A DNA stretch of 13,620 nt from CAZIOH01 sp964540815 (GTDB lineage: Bacteria; Myxococcota_A; Polyangia; Fen-1088). The stretch spans positions 1 through 13,620 of the forward strand of contig CAZIOH010000132.1 in the NCBI GenBank assembly GCA_964540815.1, given 5' to 3'. Within the stretch, counting starts at the first letter, position 1. Every line of letters starts with the position of its first letter. This document shows positions 7,037 through 12,819 of this stretch, in pieces. The notes under the pieces are model-generated. The model saw only the letters and a program-made list of their open reading frames with translations. It did no database searches and was not told the DNA's origin. The position numbers and the translations under genes were made by a program.

Positions 7037-7065
7037 GGTCACCTCTGATCTTGAAGACGGTGACC
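7037..7065 (-). promoter_or_regulatory. Inverted repeat covering the arsM ribosome-binding site
   Basis: On the minus strand GGTCACC and GGTGACC, perfect 7-bp inverted repeats, enclose 15 nt and abut the arsM ATG. The downstream arm includes part of the AGAGGTGA Shine-Dalgarno, so folding in the mRNA would hide it. The loop contains TCTTCAAGA, a short symmetric motif. Either RNA-level control of arsM or a DNA operator within the operon would fit. No known riboswitch class is recognised. Confidence 0.45.
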
Positions 7066-7115
7066 GGGACGAAAAGACGCAGGAAAACCAACCGCCGCCC
7101 GGGAGCTCGGGGCTG

Positions 7116-8921
7116 TCACCGCCCCTCGGCGCCGAACGTCGGCCGCGGCCCGCGTGCCTCCCCGCCGTGAACCAGCGCCAGGAGCAGCCTCGAACCGACG
7201 GGCTCCTCCGTCAACCAGGGCACGACGGCCAGGCGGCGCGCGTGGCGCTCACGAACGAGGCCGATCTGGCGCAGCTCGCTCGCGATCCGCTGCTCGAGGA
7301 GCGGATCGCTCGAGCCCGCGGCGGCGAGGCTGCCATTGATGATCCAGGCGTACGGCTCGATCTCGGCGCGCCTCAGGTCGGCCTGGAGCTGAGCCGCCTC
7401 GGAGACGGGCGTCGTCTCGGCGAGGGCGACGATGATGATCTTCGTGTACTCGGGATCGCGCAGGCGCATGAGCGGGGTGACGATCCGTCCGACGTGAGGG
7501 CGCGCGGTGTCTCCGAGGATCTGTCGGTGATAGGCGCCCGTGGTGTCGAGCAGGAGGAGCGTGTGGCCGGAGGGGGCGGTGTCGACCACCACGAACTTGG
7601 TTCGCGCCTCGGCGACGAGGTGAGAGAAGGCGCCGAACACCGCGACCTCCTCGTTGCATGGCGAACGCAGATCCTCGGCGAGAAGCGCGCGGCGTTCGTC
7701 GTCGAGATCCTTGCCCTGCGTGGCCATGATCCGATCGGTGTAGGCCTTGCTCTCCACCGCGGGATCGATGCGCGTGATCTCGAGGTTCGCGGGAGGATCC
7801 GCCAGGGCGTTCGCCACGTGAGCCGCCGGATCCGTCGTGCTGAGGTGCACCGCCAGACCGCGCGACGCCAGCTCGCTGGCGATCGCGGCGGCGATGGTGG
7901 TCTTGCCGACCCCACCCTTGCCCATCACCATGATGAGCCCCCGTTCGGTCACCGCGAGATCGTCCACGAGAGACGCAAGCCGCGGCAACTCGGGAGTGGC
8001 GGCCGGCGCGAGCTCGACGGACGGAGACGGCGCTTCCGGCGCCAGCAGCGCGCGCAGCGCCAGCAGGCCCACCATGTTGAAGGCGCGCAAAGGCACCTCG
8101 ACCATCGGCAGATCCCGGAGCGTGGCTGGCATCCGTGCCAGCGCCTCCCGCCCTCGCCGCTCCAGCGCCACCGCGACGGCGTCGGCGTCGGTTCTTGCGG
8201 TCGCCTTGAACATGCCGTTGACGATCAAACGCTGGCTCGTGAGCCCCAGCGCCTCCAGTTCTCCGGAGGAGCGAGCGGCTTCACGAATCGCCGCCTGGTC
8301 GGGACGCGTGACAAGCAACGTCGTCGTGCGGCCGGGATCGACGAGCGCTGCCAGCGCGCCGGCGAACCGCTCGTATCGCATCTTCAGGCCCGAGTGCGGA
8401 CCGAGACATGAGACACCGCCCGTGTTGGTCTGAAGGAACTCGGTCCAGGCCTTCGGCAGGCTGAGCAGACGGAGCGTGTGGCCCGTGGGCGCGGTGTCGA
8501 AGACGATGTGATCGAAGTCGTGGGACACACCCTCGCCGGCCAGCAAGCCGGCAAACTCGTCGAACGCGGCGATTTCGGTGGTGCACGAACCTGACAGCTG
8601 CTCCCGGAGCTCCGACAGCTGCTGCTCTGACCACGTCGGGATGTAGGCGCCGACGACCCGTTTCCGGTAGCTCTCGGCGGCCTCTTCTGGGTCGATGTTG
8701 AGCGCCTGCAGGTTTGGGACTCCCGGGACCGACGTCGGCCGGTCCGAGAGTGAGACGCCCAGCATCTCGTCCAGGTTCGAAGCTGGATCCGTGCTCACCA
8801 GAAGGACGCGGGGGCCGGCGTCCGCCAACTGGATCGCGGTTGCGCAAGCGAGAGCCGTCTTCCCGACCCCACCCTTGCCGGTGAAGAACAGGAACCGAGT
8901 CGCGGGATCGAGAAGCTTCAT
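7116..8921 (-). CDS. arsA: Arsenite-stimulated pump-driving ATPase, fused double-domain
   Basis: This 601-residue protein has two tandem nucleotide-binding halves. A1 has the deviant Walker A GKGGVGKT (15-22), STDPASNLDEM (43-53) and DTAPTGHTLRLL (142-153). A2 has GKGGVGKTT (334-342), STTDPAAHVA (361-370) and DTAPSGHTLLLL (447-458). The metalloactivation residues of E. coli plasmid ArsA are Cys113, Cys172, Cys422, His148, His453 and Ser420. All are present here at the same numbers when counted from ATG 8921, which also supports that start over GTG codons at 8948 and 8960. No good Shine-Dalgarno precedes it. ArsA energises ArsB-type As(III)/Sb(III) efflux at the inner membrane, usually loaded by ArsD. 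Neither partner is in the window, so they are elsewhere or the protein has another partner. First gene of arsA-arsM-sigma. Confidence 0.95.
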   Translation of the reverse strand: MKLLDPATRFLFFTGKGGVGKTALACATAIQLADAGPRVLLVSTDPASNLDEMLGVSLSDRPTSVPGVPNLQALNIDPEEAAESYRKRVVGAYIPTWSEQQLSELREQLSGSCTTEIAAFDEFAGLLAGEGVSHDFDHIVFDTAPTGHTLRLLSLPKAWTEFLQTNTGGVSCLGPHSGLKMRYERFAGALAALVDPGRTTTLLVTRPDQAAIREAARSSGELEALGLTSQRLIVNGMFKATARTDADAVAVALERRGREALARMPATLRDLPMVEVPLRAFNMVGLLALRALLAPEAPSPSVELAPAATPELPRLASLVDDLAVTERGLIMVMGKGGVGKTTIAAAIASELASRGLAVHLSTTDPAAHVANALADPPANLEITRIDPAVESKAYTDRIMATQGKDLDDERRALLAEDLRSPCNEEVAVFGAFSHLVAEARTKFVVVDTAPSGHTLLLLDTTGAYHRQILGDTARPHVGRIVTPLMRLRDPEYTKIIIVALAETTPVSEAAQLQADLRRAEIEPYAWIINGSLAAAGSSDPLLEQRIASELRQIGLVRERHARRLAVVPWLTEEPVGSRLLLALVHGGEARGPRPTFGAEGR

Positions 8922-9127
8922 CTTGGGAGTTTGGATTGCAAGCCTCACGCCATCGAGCACCGCGGCGCCGCCGGAGCAGCCGAAGTTCGACCACTCGGAG
9001 ATGGTCCGATCGCACCAACTTCCACCCGATCGACCTCGGAGATGGGTGGCCCGCCTGAGCTTTGACTTCGATTTGGGCCGGACGCTGAACGACCTGGGCG
9101 TTCGAGCTCACCCTGCTTGACGCCATC
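8922..9127. promoter_or_regulatory. Divergent intergenic region upstream of arsA and the RHH gene
   Basis: No gene is recognised here. It must hold the promoter for the minus-strand ars operon, but no convincing -35/-10, ECF or sigma-54 element could be chosen. Two CTCGGAGATGG direct repeats (8994-9004 and 9035-9045) bracket two CCGATCG motifs (9006-9012 and 9026-9032), giving a paired-site layout about 30-110 bp upstream of the arsA start. A short fic-like fragment lies at 9084-9113. Confidence 0.35.
9084..9113 (+). pseudogene. Fic-gene fragment (short remnant)
   Basis: These 30 bases match 13574-13602, the beginning of the Fic-family gene at the window end, with one inserted G and one substitution. 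There the bases encode ELNDLAFELT; here the insertion shifts the frame to LNDLGVRAHPA and then a stop. The match stops sharply on both sides. It looks like a relic of a fic 5' end left by rearrangement, or a duplicated copy. Confidence 0.4.
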
Positions 9128-9154
9128 GATATTCTTAGATATCCACAAGATATG
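9128..9154. promoter_or_regulatory. Three phased GATAT motifs over the RHH gene start
   Basis: GATATT (9128-9133), GATATC (9138-9143) and GATATG (9149-9154) are spaced 10 and 11 bp apart, one DNA helical turn, and end on the ATG of the RHH gene. They make an AT-rich patch in otherwise GC-rich DNA. Ribbon-helix-helix repressors often bind arrays of short sites at their own promoter, so autoregulation is a reasonable inference. Confidence 0.45.
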
Positions 9155-9577
9155 TCCAACAAGACGCCATCGGAAGGCGCACTGTTCGTCCGCCTGCCCG
9201 CAACTGCGGTCGACAAGCTCGACCGGGCGGCCGAGGCCCTGGGGATCCGCAAGAAGGATCTCGTCGCCCGCTTGGTGTCGAGGTACGTCGATCCCGACAG
9301 CCGTCGGGGCCTCCATGAACTGAGCACCACGGCGGGTCACAAGGTGACCTTCGAGACCCAGGAGCAGGCTGCTACGCTCGGCTCCTACTCCTTCCATCCT
9401 CACGACCCGCCCGAGGTCCTGAACGCCGAGCAGGCCGGCCACTTCCTCCAGCTGGATGAGGCGGTCGTGACCGAGCTCGCCGAGGCGGGCAAGCTGCCTG
9501 GCCGCAAGCTGGGGAACGTCTGGCGCTTTTCGCGGGCGGCGGTCGTCGCCTGGCTGGCAATACCGGAGACGAAATGA
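9152..9577 (+). CDS. Two-domain DNA-binding protein: ribbon-helix-helix plus excisionase-type HTH
   Basis: This 141-residue protein has an N-terminal ribbon-helix-helix segment (about 10-46: LFVRLPATAVDKLDRAAEALGIRKKDLVARLVSRYV). The beta-strand FVRLP would contact DNA. A linker (50-88) leads to an excisionase/MerR-like helix-turn-helix (about 89-136: NAEQAGHFLQLDEAVVTELAEAGKLPGRKLGNVWRFSRAAVVAWL), the HTH_17 pattern ending in W-R-F and an AWL helix. Few small regulators carry both domains. The start ATG overlaps the last GATAT motif and has no clear Shine-Dalgarno. Its stop overlaps the clpP start (ATGA), so the two are translationally coupled. It is probably a cytoplasmic transcription regulator of this operon and possibly a ClpP substrate. 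Fold calls are good; target genes are unknown. Confidence 0.8.
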   Translation: MSNKTPSEGALFVRLPATAVDKLDRAAEALGIRKKDLVARLVSRYVDPDSRRGLHELSTTAGHKVTFETQEQAATLGSYSFHPHDPPEVLNAEQAGHFLQLDEAVVTELAEAGKLPGRKLGNVWRFSRAAVVAWLAIPETK

Positions 9578-10206
9578 AGGGATATCTTTCCGATATCAGA
9601 CTGGACCTGGTCCCAACCGTCGTCGAGCAGACCCACCGCGGGGAGCGAGGTTGGGACCTGTTCTCCCGCCTGCTCAACGACCGTATCGTCCTCCTGGGCT
9701 CCGCCATCGACGCCCAGGTGTCGAACGTCATCGTGGCGCAGCTCCTGTTTCTCGAATCCGAGGACCCCGACAAGGCCGTGATGATGTACATCAACTCTCC
9801 CGGTGGCGAGGTGACCGCCGGACTGGCCATCCATGACACCATGCAAGCAGTGCGCTGCCCCGTCGCGACCTACTGCGTGGGCCAAGCGGCTTCCATGGCC
9901 AGCCTCTTGCTGACCGCGGGAGCGAAGGGCCGACGCCACGCCCTACCGAATGCGCGGATCATGATCCACCAACCACTGGCTGGAATCCAGGGCCACGCCA
10001 CGGACATCGAGATCCACGCCAGGGAGATCCTCAAAGCGCGGGACATCATCAACGGCATCTACGCCAAGCACACCGGCCAGCCCGGGGACAAGATCGAGCG
10101 CGACACCGAGCGCGACAACTTCATGTCCGCCACGGAGGCCCAAGCTTACGGCCTCATCGATGCGGTGCTGGGGCGTGGTTCTTCGGTGGTGGAATCCAGT
10201 CCGTAG
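9574..10206 (+). CDS. clpP: ATP-dependent Clp protease proteolytic subunit (accessory copy)
   Basis: This 210-residue serine protease subunit forms tetradecamers that degrade proteins fed by a ClpX/ClpA-type unfoldase in the cytoplasm. The catalytic triad is Ser107 (GQAASMAS), His132 (MIHQP) and Asp181 (ERDNFMS). Spacings of 25 and 49 residues are identical to E. coli ClpP (97/122/171). YINSPGGEV (72-80) and the handle helix around DIEIHAREILKARDIIN (144-160) are intact. The ATG overlaps the stop of the RHH/HTH gene and GGAG (9565-9568) lies inside that gene. Housekeeping clpP is normally followed by clpX; here no clpX, tig or lon is adjacent, so this is likely a second ClpP with a special role tied to its DNA-binding partner or to stress (hsp20 follows). 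Two GATATC motifs lie in codons 3-8. Confidence 0.95.
   Translation: MKGYLSDIRLDLVPTVVEQTHRGERGWDLFSRLLNDRIVLLGSAIDAQVSNVIVAQLLFLESEDPDKAVMMYINSPGGEVTAGLAIHDTMQAVRCPVATYCVGQAASMASLLLTAGAKGRRHALPNARIMIHQPLAGIQGHATDIEIHAREILKARDIINGIYAKHTGQPGDKIERDTERDNFMSATEAQAYGLIDAVLGRGSSVVESSP
9581..9597. promoter_or_regulatory. Paired GATATC motifs at the clpP start
   Basis: GATATC occurs at 9581-9586 and 9592-9597, again 11 bp apart, within the first codons of clpP. The same motif and spacing occur at the start of the preceding RHH gene. A second operator for the RHH/HTH protein is possible. The sites also encode GYLSDI, so protein constraint could explain part of it. Confidence 0.35.
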
Positions 10207-10489
10207 CTCGTCTGGCGGGCAAGGCGGTCACGGCATGAGCCGGCGCAGAGATCTCGGCGCCAGCCTCATCGGGCCGGCAAGCCACGCCGCCGTCAGGATC
10301 CAAGCTCCGACGTACCGGCCGATGAGGCGATGACGACTCGATCACGCCGGGCCCCACCGATGCAGCGCCACGGCGCGCGCGTCGAGATCGCATTCTCGAG
10401 GGCGAGGGAAACCCCGGCAGACCGTGCGCTTCAGTACAGCCGCCGCGCAGCAGCTGCGTGCCGGATTCGATGTGATGCGGCGTCTGCCT
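10207..10489. other. Intergenic region between clpP and hsp20 with strong palindromes
   Basis: No gene is supported in these 283 bp. At 10242-10261 there is GGCGC-A-GAGATCTC-G-GCGCC, a 20-bp palindrome broken at one symmetric pair. At 10264-10277 and 10315-10327 are 13-14-bp inverted repeats (CCTCATCGGGCCGG / CCGGCCGATGAGG) with one bulged G and a 37-nt loop. The first could end clpP transcription or bind a regulator. The second would form a long stem-loop. The sigma-54 promoter of hsp20 follows directly, so an activator binding site in this stretch is also possible. Confidence 0.45.
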
Positions 10490-10505
10490 TGGAACGCAAC
10501 TTGCT
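10490..10505 (+). promoter_or_regulatory. Sigma-54 (-24/-12) promoter of hsp20
   Basis: TGGAACG-CAAC-TTGCT matches the consensus TGGCAYG-N4-TTGCW with one mismatch (A for C at the fourth base). The invariant GG and GC are separated by exactly 10 bp. Transcription would start near 10516, giving a leader of about 47 nt with AAGGAG before the hsp20 ATG. A sigma-54 promoter implies control by an enhancer-binding ATPase, a class that is abundant in myxobacteria. Confidence 0.7.
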
Positions 10506-10562
10506 TATCTTGGCTTCCGACGACGCGAGGGTCGCATCGCCATCACCCAAGGAGTGAGAACC

Positions 10563-11054
10563 ATGTCAGACATCGCTGTTCAGAGGAAAGATCAACCGCG
10601 GGTCGGGACCGTCGCCCGGCGCGAACTGGATCCCTTCCGGCTCATGCGCGACATGTTCCGCTGGGATCCCTTCCGCGAGATGGCGCCGACGTTATCGGTC
10701 GACGCTGCGAGCTACTCGCCGGCGTTCGAGGTGAAGGAAACCAGCGAGTCATTCATCTTCAAGGCGGACGTCCCAGGGACCAGGGAGCAGGACCTCGAGG
10801 TGAACGTGGCCGGGAATCGCCTGACGATCGCCGGCAAGCGCGAGGCCGAGAAGGAAGAGAAGAACGACACCTTCTACGCATACGAGCGCTCGTACGGCAG
10901 CTTCACACGCACCTTCACACTGCCGGACCAGGCCGACCCCGCGCACGTCAAGGCCGAGCTCAAGAACGGCGAGCTCACCGTGGTGGTTCCCAAGACCCCC
11001 GCGGCGGTCGCGAAGCGCATTCCGGTGGCGTCCGGCGACAAGCCAAGGACCTGA
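10563..11054 (+). CDS. Hsp20/alpha-crystallin small heat-shock protein
   Basis: This 163-residue ATP-independent chaperone binds unfolding proteins in oligomeric form in the cytoplasm. ATG 10563 is chosen because AAGGAG (10549-10554) lies eight bases upstream. The N-terminal arm (1-50) has the family-type FRLMRDMFRWDPFREM. The alpha-crystallin domain runs from about 52 to 145: SPAFEVKETSESFIFKADVPG, NRLTIAGKREAE, YERSYGSFTRTFTLP and AELKNGELTVVVPK. The C-terminal tail has RIPV (152-155), an I-x-V form of the conserved IXI anchor. The gene is monocistronic: a sigma-54 promoter lies before it and a hairpin terminator after it. Together with the clpP upstream it suggests a protein-quality-control neighbourhood. 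Confidence 0.95.
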   Translation: MSDIAVQRKDQPRVGTVARRELDPFRLMRDMFRWDPFREMAPTLSVDAASYSPAFEVKETSESFIFKADVPGTREQDLEVNVAGNRLTIAGKREAEKEEKNDTFYAYERSYGSFTRTFTLPDQADPAHVKAELKNGELTVVVPKTPAAVAKRIPVASGDKPRT

Positions 11055-11070
11055 AGCCCTCGACTGCCAG

Positions 11071-11096
11071 CTCGAGAGACCGCCGGATCTCTCGAG
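11071..11096 (+). terminator. Hairpin downstream of hsp20
   Basis: CTCGAGAGA and TCTCTCGAG form a perfect 9-bp stem around the 8-nt loop CCGCCGGA, 16 nt after the hsp20 stop codon. There is no T-tract, as is usual for hairpins in this window. Position and stability suggest a transcription terminator or mRNA 3'-end stabiliser. Confidence 0.6.
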
Positions 11097-11104
11097 TGAC
11101 GGAA

Positions 11105-11589
11105 ATGGGAATAGGACTGGTGCACGAGGAAGGAATTGCGGCGTGGTCTCGTGCAAGGGATCGCGAGCACCGCCCGCGCCGATTCCGAGCGCTGTTCGAT
11201 CGCGCTCCGACGGTATCTCGTCGCGGGCCGCGGACGGTCGCCATACCGACGTGAACGCCGCTGGATGCCGCCTGCTCGGCCGGACGCGCGACGAGCTCCT
11301 CGTTGCTCCATCGGCGAGTTCGTGCCTCCGGCGGAACTGGGCCGACCGGCGGCGCTCACGCGGTGTCTGCACGCGGGAGGAGCGGAAGTGTCGGAATCGC
11401 GGCAGCGGCGGCGGCAGGACGGAACCTTCATCAACCCGCTCGCTGCGCTGGGCCGCGGGGCGGTCGCGGTCGACGCCCGCGGACGGTTCCAGCACCAGCG
11501 AGGCTCGACCTTCAACGCTGGCCACGCTGGATCTCCCGGAGCGCCATGATGGGCCGCCAGGCTCGGTACCAAGCCAGCGTCGAGGGTAG
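11105..11589 (+). pseudogene. Frameshifted PAS-domain gene (sensor remnant)
   Basis: Pieces of one PAS domain appear in consecutive reading frames. From the ATG at 11105 one frame gives RFRALFDRAP up to about 11209. The next frame gives DGISSRAADGRHTDVNAAGCRLLGRTRDELL to about 11301. A third frame gives SIGEFVPPAELGRPAALTRCLHAGGAEVSE and RRRQDGTFI to about 11433. Joined, they read like the start of a myxobacterial PAS sensor (ALF-RAPDGI...DGR-TDVN-AGCRLLG-TRDELLG-SI-EFVPP-EL-RL). A weak LDLPER near 11537 may be the degraded end of the PAS module (usually DISER). No histidine kinase or output domain follows. It therefore looks like a decayed, truncated sensor gene. Sequencing indels could also cause the shifts. 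Confidence 0.6.
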
Positions 11590-11662
11590 CGGAGAGGCGA
11601 TCCGGAGAGGGGGCCCGCGCGGTCCGGCCGGGTCGTCAGCCCGCACGCACCGGTGCTCGACG

Positions 11663-11964
11663 TCAGGGCGCGGCTGACGGGAAGCGGCGCGGCCGGTCGA
11701 TAGAACAGGCCGACCGGGAGCTCGGTGACGGCTCCGCCGCCGCCAGGTTGACGTCGAGGTCGATGCGATCGGCCGGGCGGTTGACGTAGGCGAACTGCAC
11801 GTCGGGATCGGAGAGCAGCCGCACCTGATCGTCGAGCTCGGACTGCATCAGGCAGGAGAAGCCCCCCTGCAAGGTGGCCATGGAGCCGAGCTGGCGCGCT
11901 CGATCAGGACCAAGCGGACGTCGGGCGCGCCGTGGGCAATGGCTCCGCACAAAGCGCAATACGG
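11663..11964 (-). pseudogene. Remnant of a small CxxC (zinc-ribbon-like) protein, frameshifted
   Basis: On the minus strand one frame reads PYCALCGAIAHGAPDVRLVLIER (from about 11964). After a shift near 11885, another continues MATLQGGFSCLMQSELDDQVRLLSDPDVQFAYVNRPADRIDLDVNLAAAEPSP to a stop at 11663-11665. Both parts have strongly GC-biased third codon positions, and the two together make one plausible small protein with a CxxC knuckle near its start. The second half alone could be translated from an ATG at 11882 (72 residues). The family is not recognised. The remaining stretches around it (11590-11662 and 11965-12117) show nothing convincing. Confidence 0.4.
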
Positions 11965-12117
11965 ACTGGGCGCCCTCGACGCGTCAACGCCCAAGTCGGC
12001 ACGAGCTGAGCAGGACGATCTCGCCGGCAAAGGACGTCGGCGCCGTCGAGGCCCCGTGTCAGGCAACTGCAGCGTTCTCGCCAACTTCCTCCGACGCAGT
12101 AGAATGGATGCCGAGCC

Positions 12118-12540
12118 ATGAAGACAGCGGCGGCGAAGAAGTCGGCCACGGTTCGTGGCGCGACGAAGTCCTCGAAGCCAGGTTCGAGGATCGACCCGGT
12201 CTCCGGATCGCCGACGACGAGCGCCGAGATGGATCCTGCCTTTCAGTCGGTGGCGTCGGCGTTTGCGCAGGATAGCCAGGTCGGGCTCGGAAAGATGTTC
12301 AGCTCCAAGTCGGTTCTGAACGTCAACGGCAAGATCTTCGCGATGTTCGTGAGGGGTCGCTTCGTCGCGAAGCTGCCCAAGGACCGCGTCGAGGCTCTCG
12401 TGAGAAGCGGCGCGGGCGACTACTTCGACCCCGGCCACGGCAGATTGATGAAGGAATGGGTCGCTCTCGCCGACTCGTCGACGCAGTGGGTGACCCTCGC
12501 GAAGGAGGCCTACGCCTTCGTCAAGGCGCTCAAGCGCTGA
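12118..12540 (+). CDS. TfoX N-terminal-domain-like protein
   Basis: This 140-residue protein has a basic, Ser/Ala/Lys-rich N-terminus (1-45) that looks disordered and might bind nucleic acid. A globular part follows (about 47-137): GLGKMFSSKSVLNVNGKIFAMFVRGRFVAKLPKDRVEALV, then GDYFDPGHGRLMKEWVAL and WVTLAKEAYAFVKAL. This wording matches small single-domain TfoX-N/Sxy-family proteins, which are widespread in soil bacteria. In gammaproteobacteria the full-length relatives regulate competence, but the stand-alone family has no established role. No Shine-Dalgarno is evident before ATG 12118, and a TAGAAT box at 12100-12105 so close to the start could mean a leaderless or short-leader transcript. 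It is intact although its neighbours on both sides are damaged. Confidence 0.75.
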   Translation: MKTAAAKKSATVRGATKSSKPGSRIDPVSGSPTTSAEMDPAFQSVASAFAQDSQVGLGKMFSSKSVLNVNGKIFAMFVRGRFVAKLPKDRVEALVRSGAGDYFDPGHGRLMKEWVALADSSTQWVTLAKEAYAFVKALKR

Positions 12541-12819
12541 CGGCTGTCGCTCGCGCGGGAACTGCGCGCACGTGGCGGGTCAAGGTCCGATGGAAGCTGC
12601 TCGCGCTCGGCCTGCCCGCATCGATTTATGCCGCCGGGACAGCAGCCGGAAGGCTCCTCACAGGCTCGGCTGCGATTCGAGATCGGCCGGCGCGCCCTCA
12701 ATCTCTCGACCGCCGACATCCTCGGTCCATGCCCTGGCGAAGAGGCACGATACCTACCGCTACCGGGTGCTCAGGAAGCGAGAGCGGGCTTCGTGCACCA
12801 GGTACGATCTGCGAGCTCA
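12541..12819. other. Unassigned stretch between the tfoX-like gene and the istA remnant
   Basis: No gene is supported in these 279 bp. A weak stem CGCGC-GGGAACT-GCGCG (12552-12568) follows the tfoX-like stop. A hydrophobic run (RWKLLALGLPASIYAAGTAAG) is coded on the plus strand at about 12589-12651 without a usable start, and may be the relic of a membrane-protein N-terminus. IstA similarity on the minus strand fades at about 12820, so the break point of the deleted IS lies here. Confidence 0.3.

Noticed and set aside
8922..8960. Longer ArsA start at GTG 8960
   Set aside because: Counting from ATG 8921 puts the Cys, His and Ser metalloactivation residues at the same numbers as E. coli ArsA, and neither site has a better ribosome-binding site.
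9152..10206. Toxin-antitoxin module (RHH protein as antitoxin)
   Set aside because: The partner is a full ClpP with a correct triad and spacing, not a known toxin, and the RHH protein has an extra HTH domain.
10330..10557. Small plus-strand open frame upstream of hsp20
   Set aside because: It covers the sigma-54 promoter and the hsp20 ribosome-binding site, and shows no domain or ribosome-binding site of its own.
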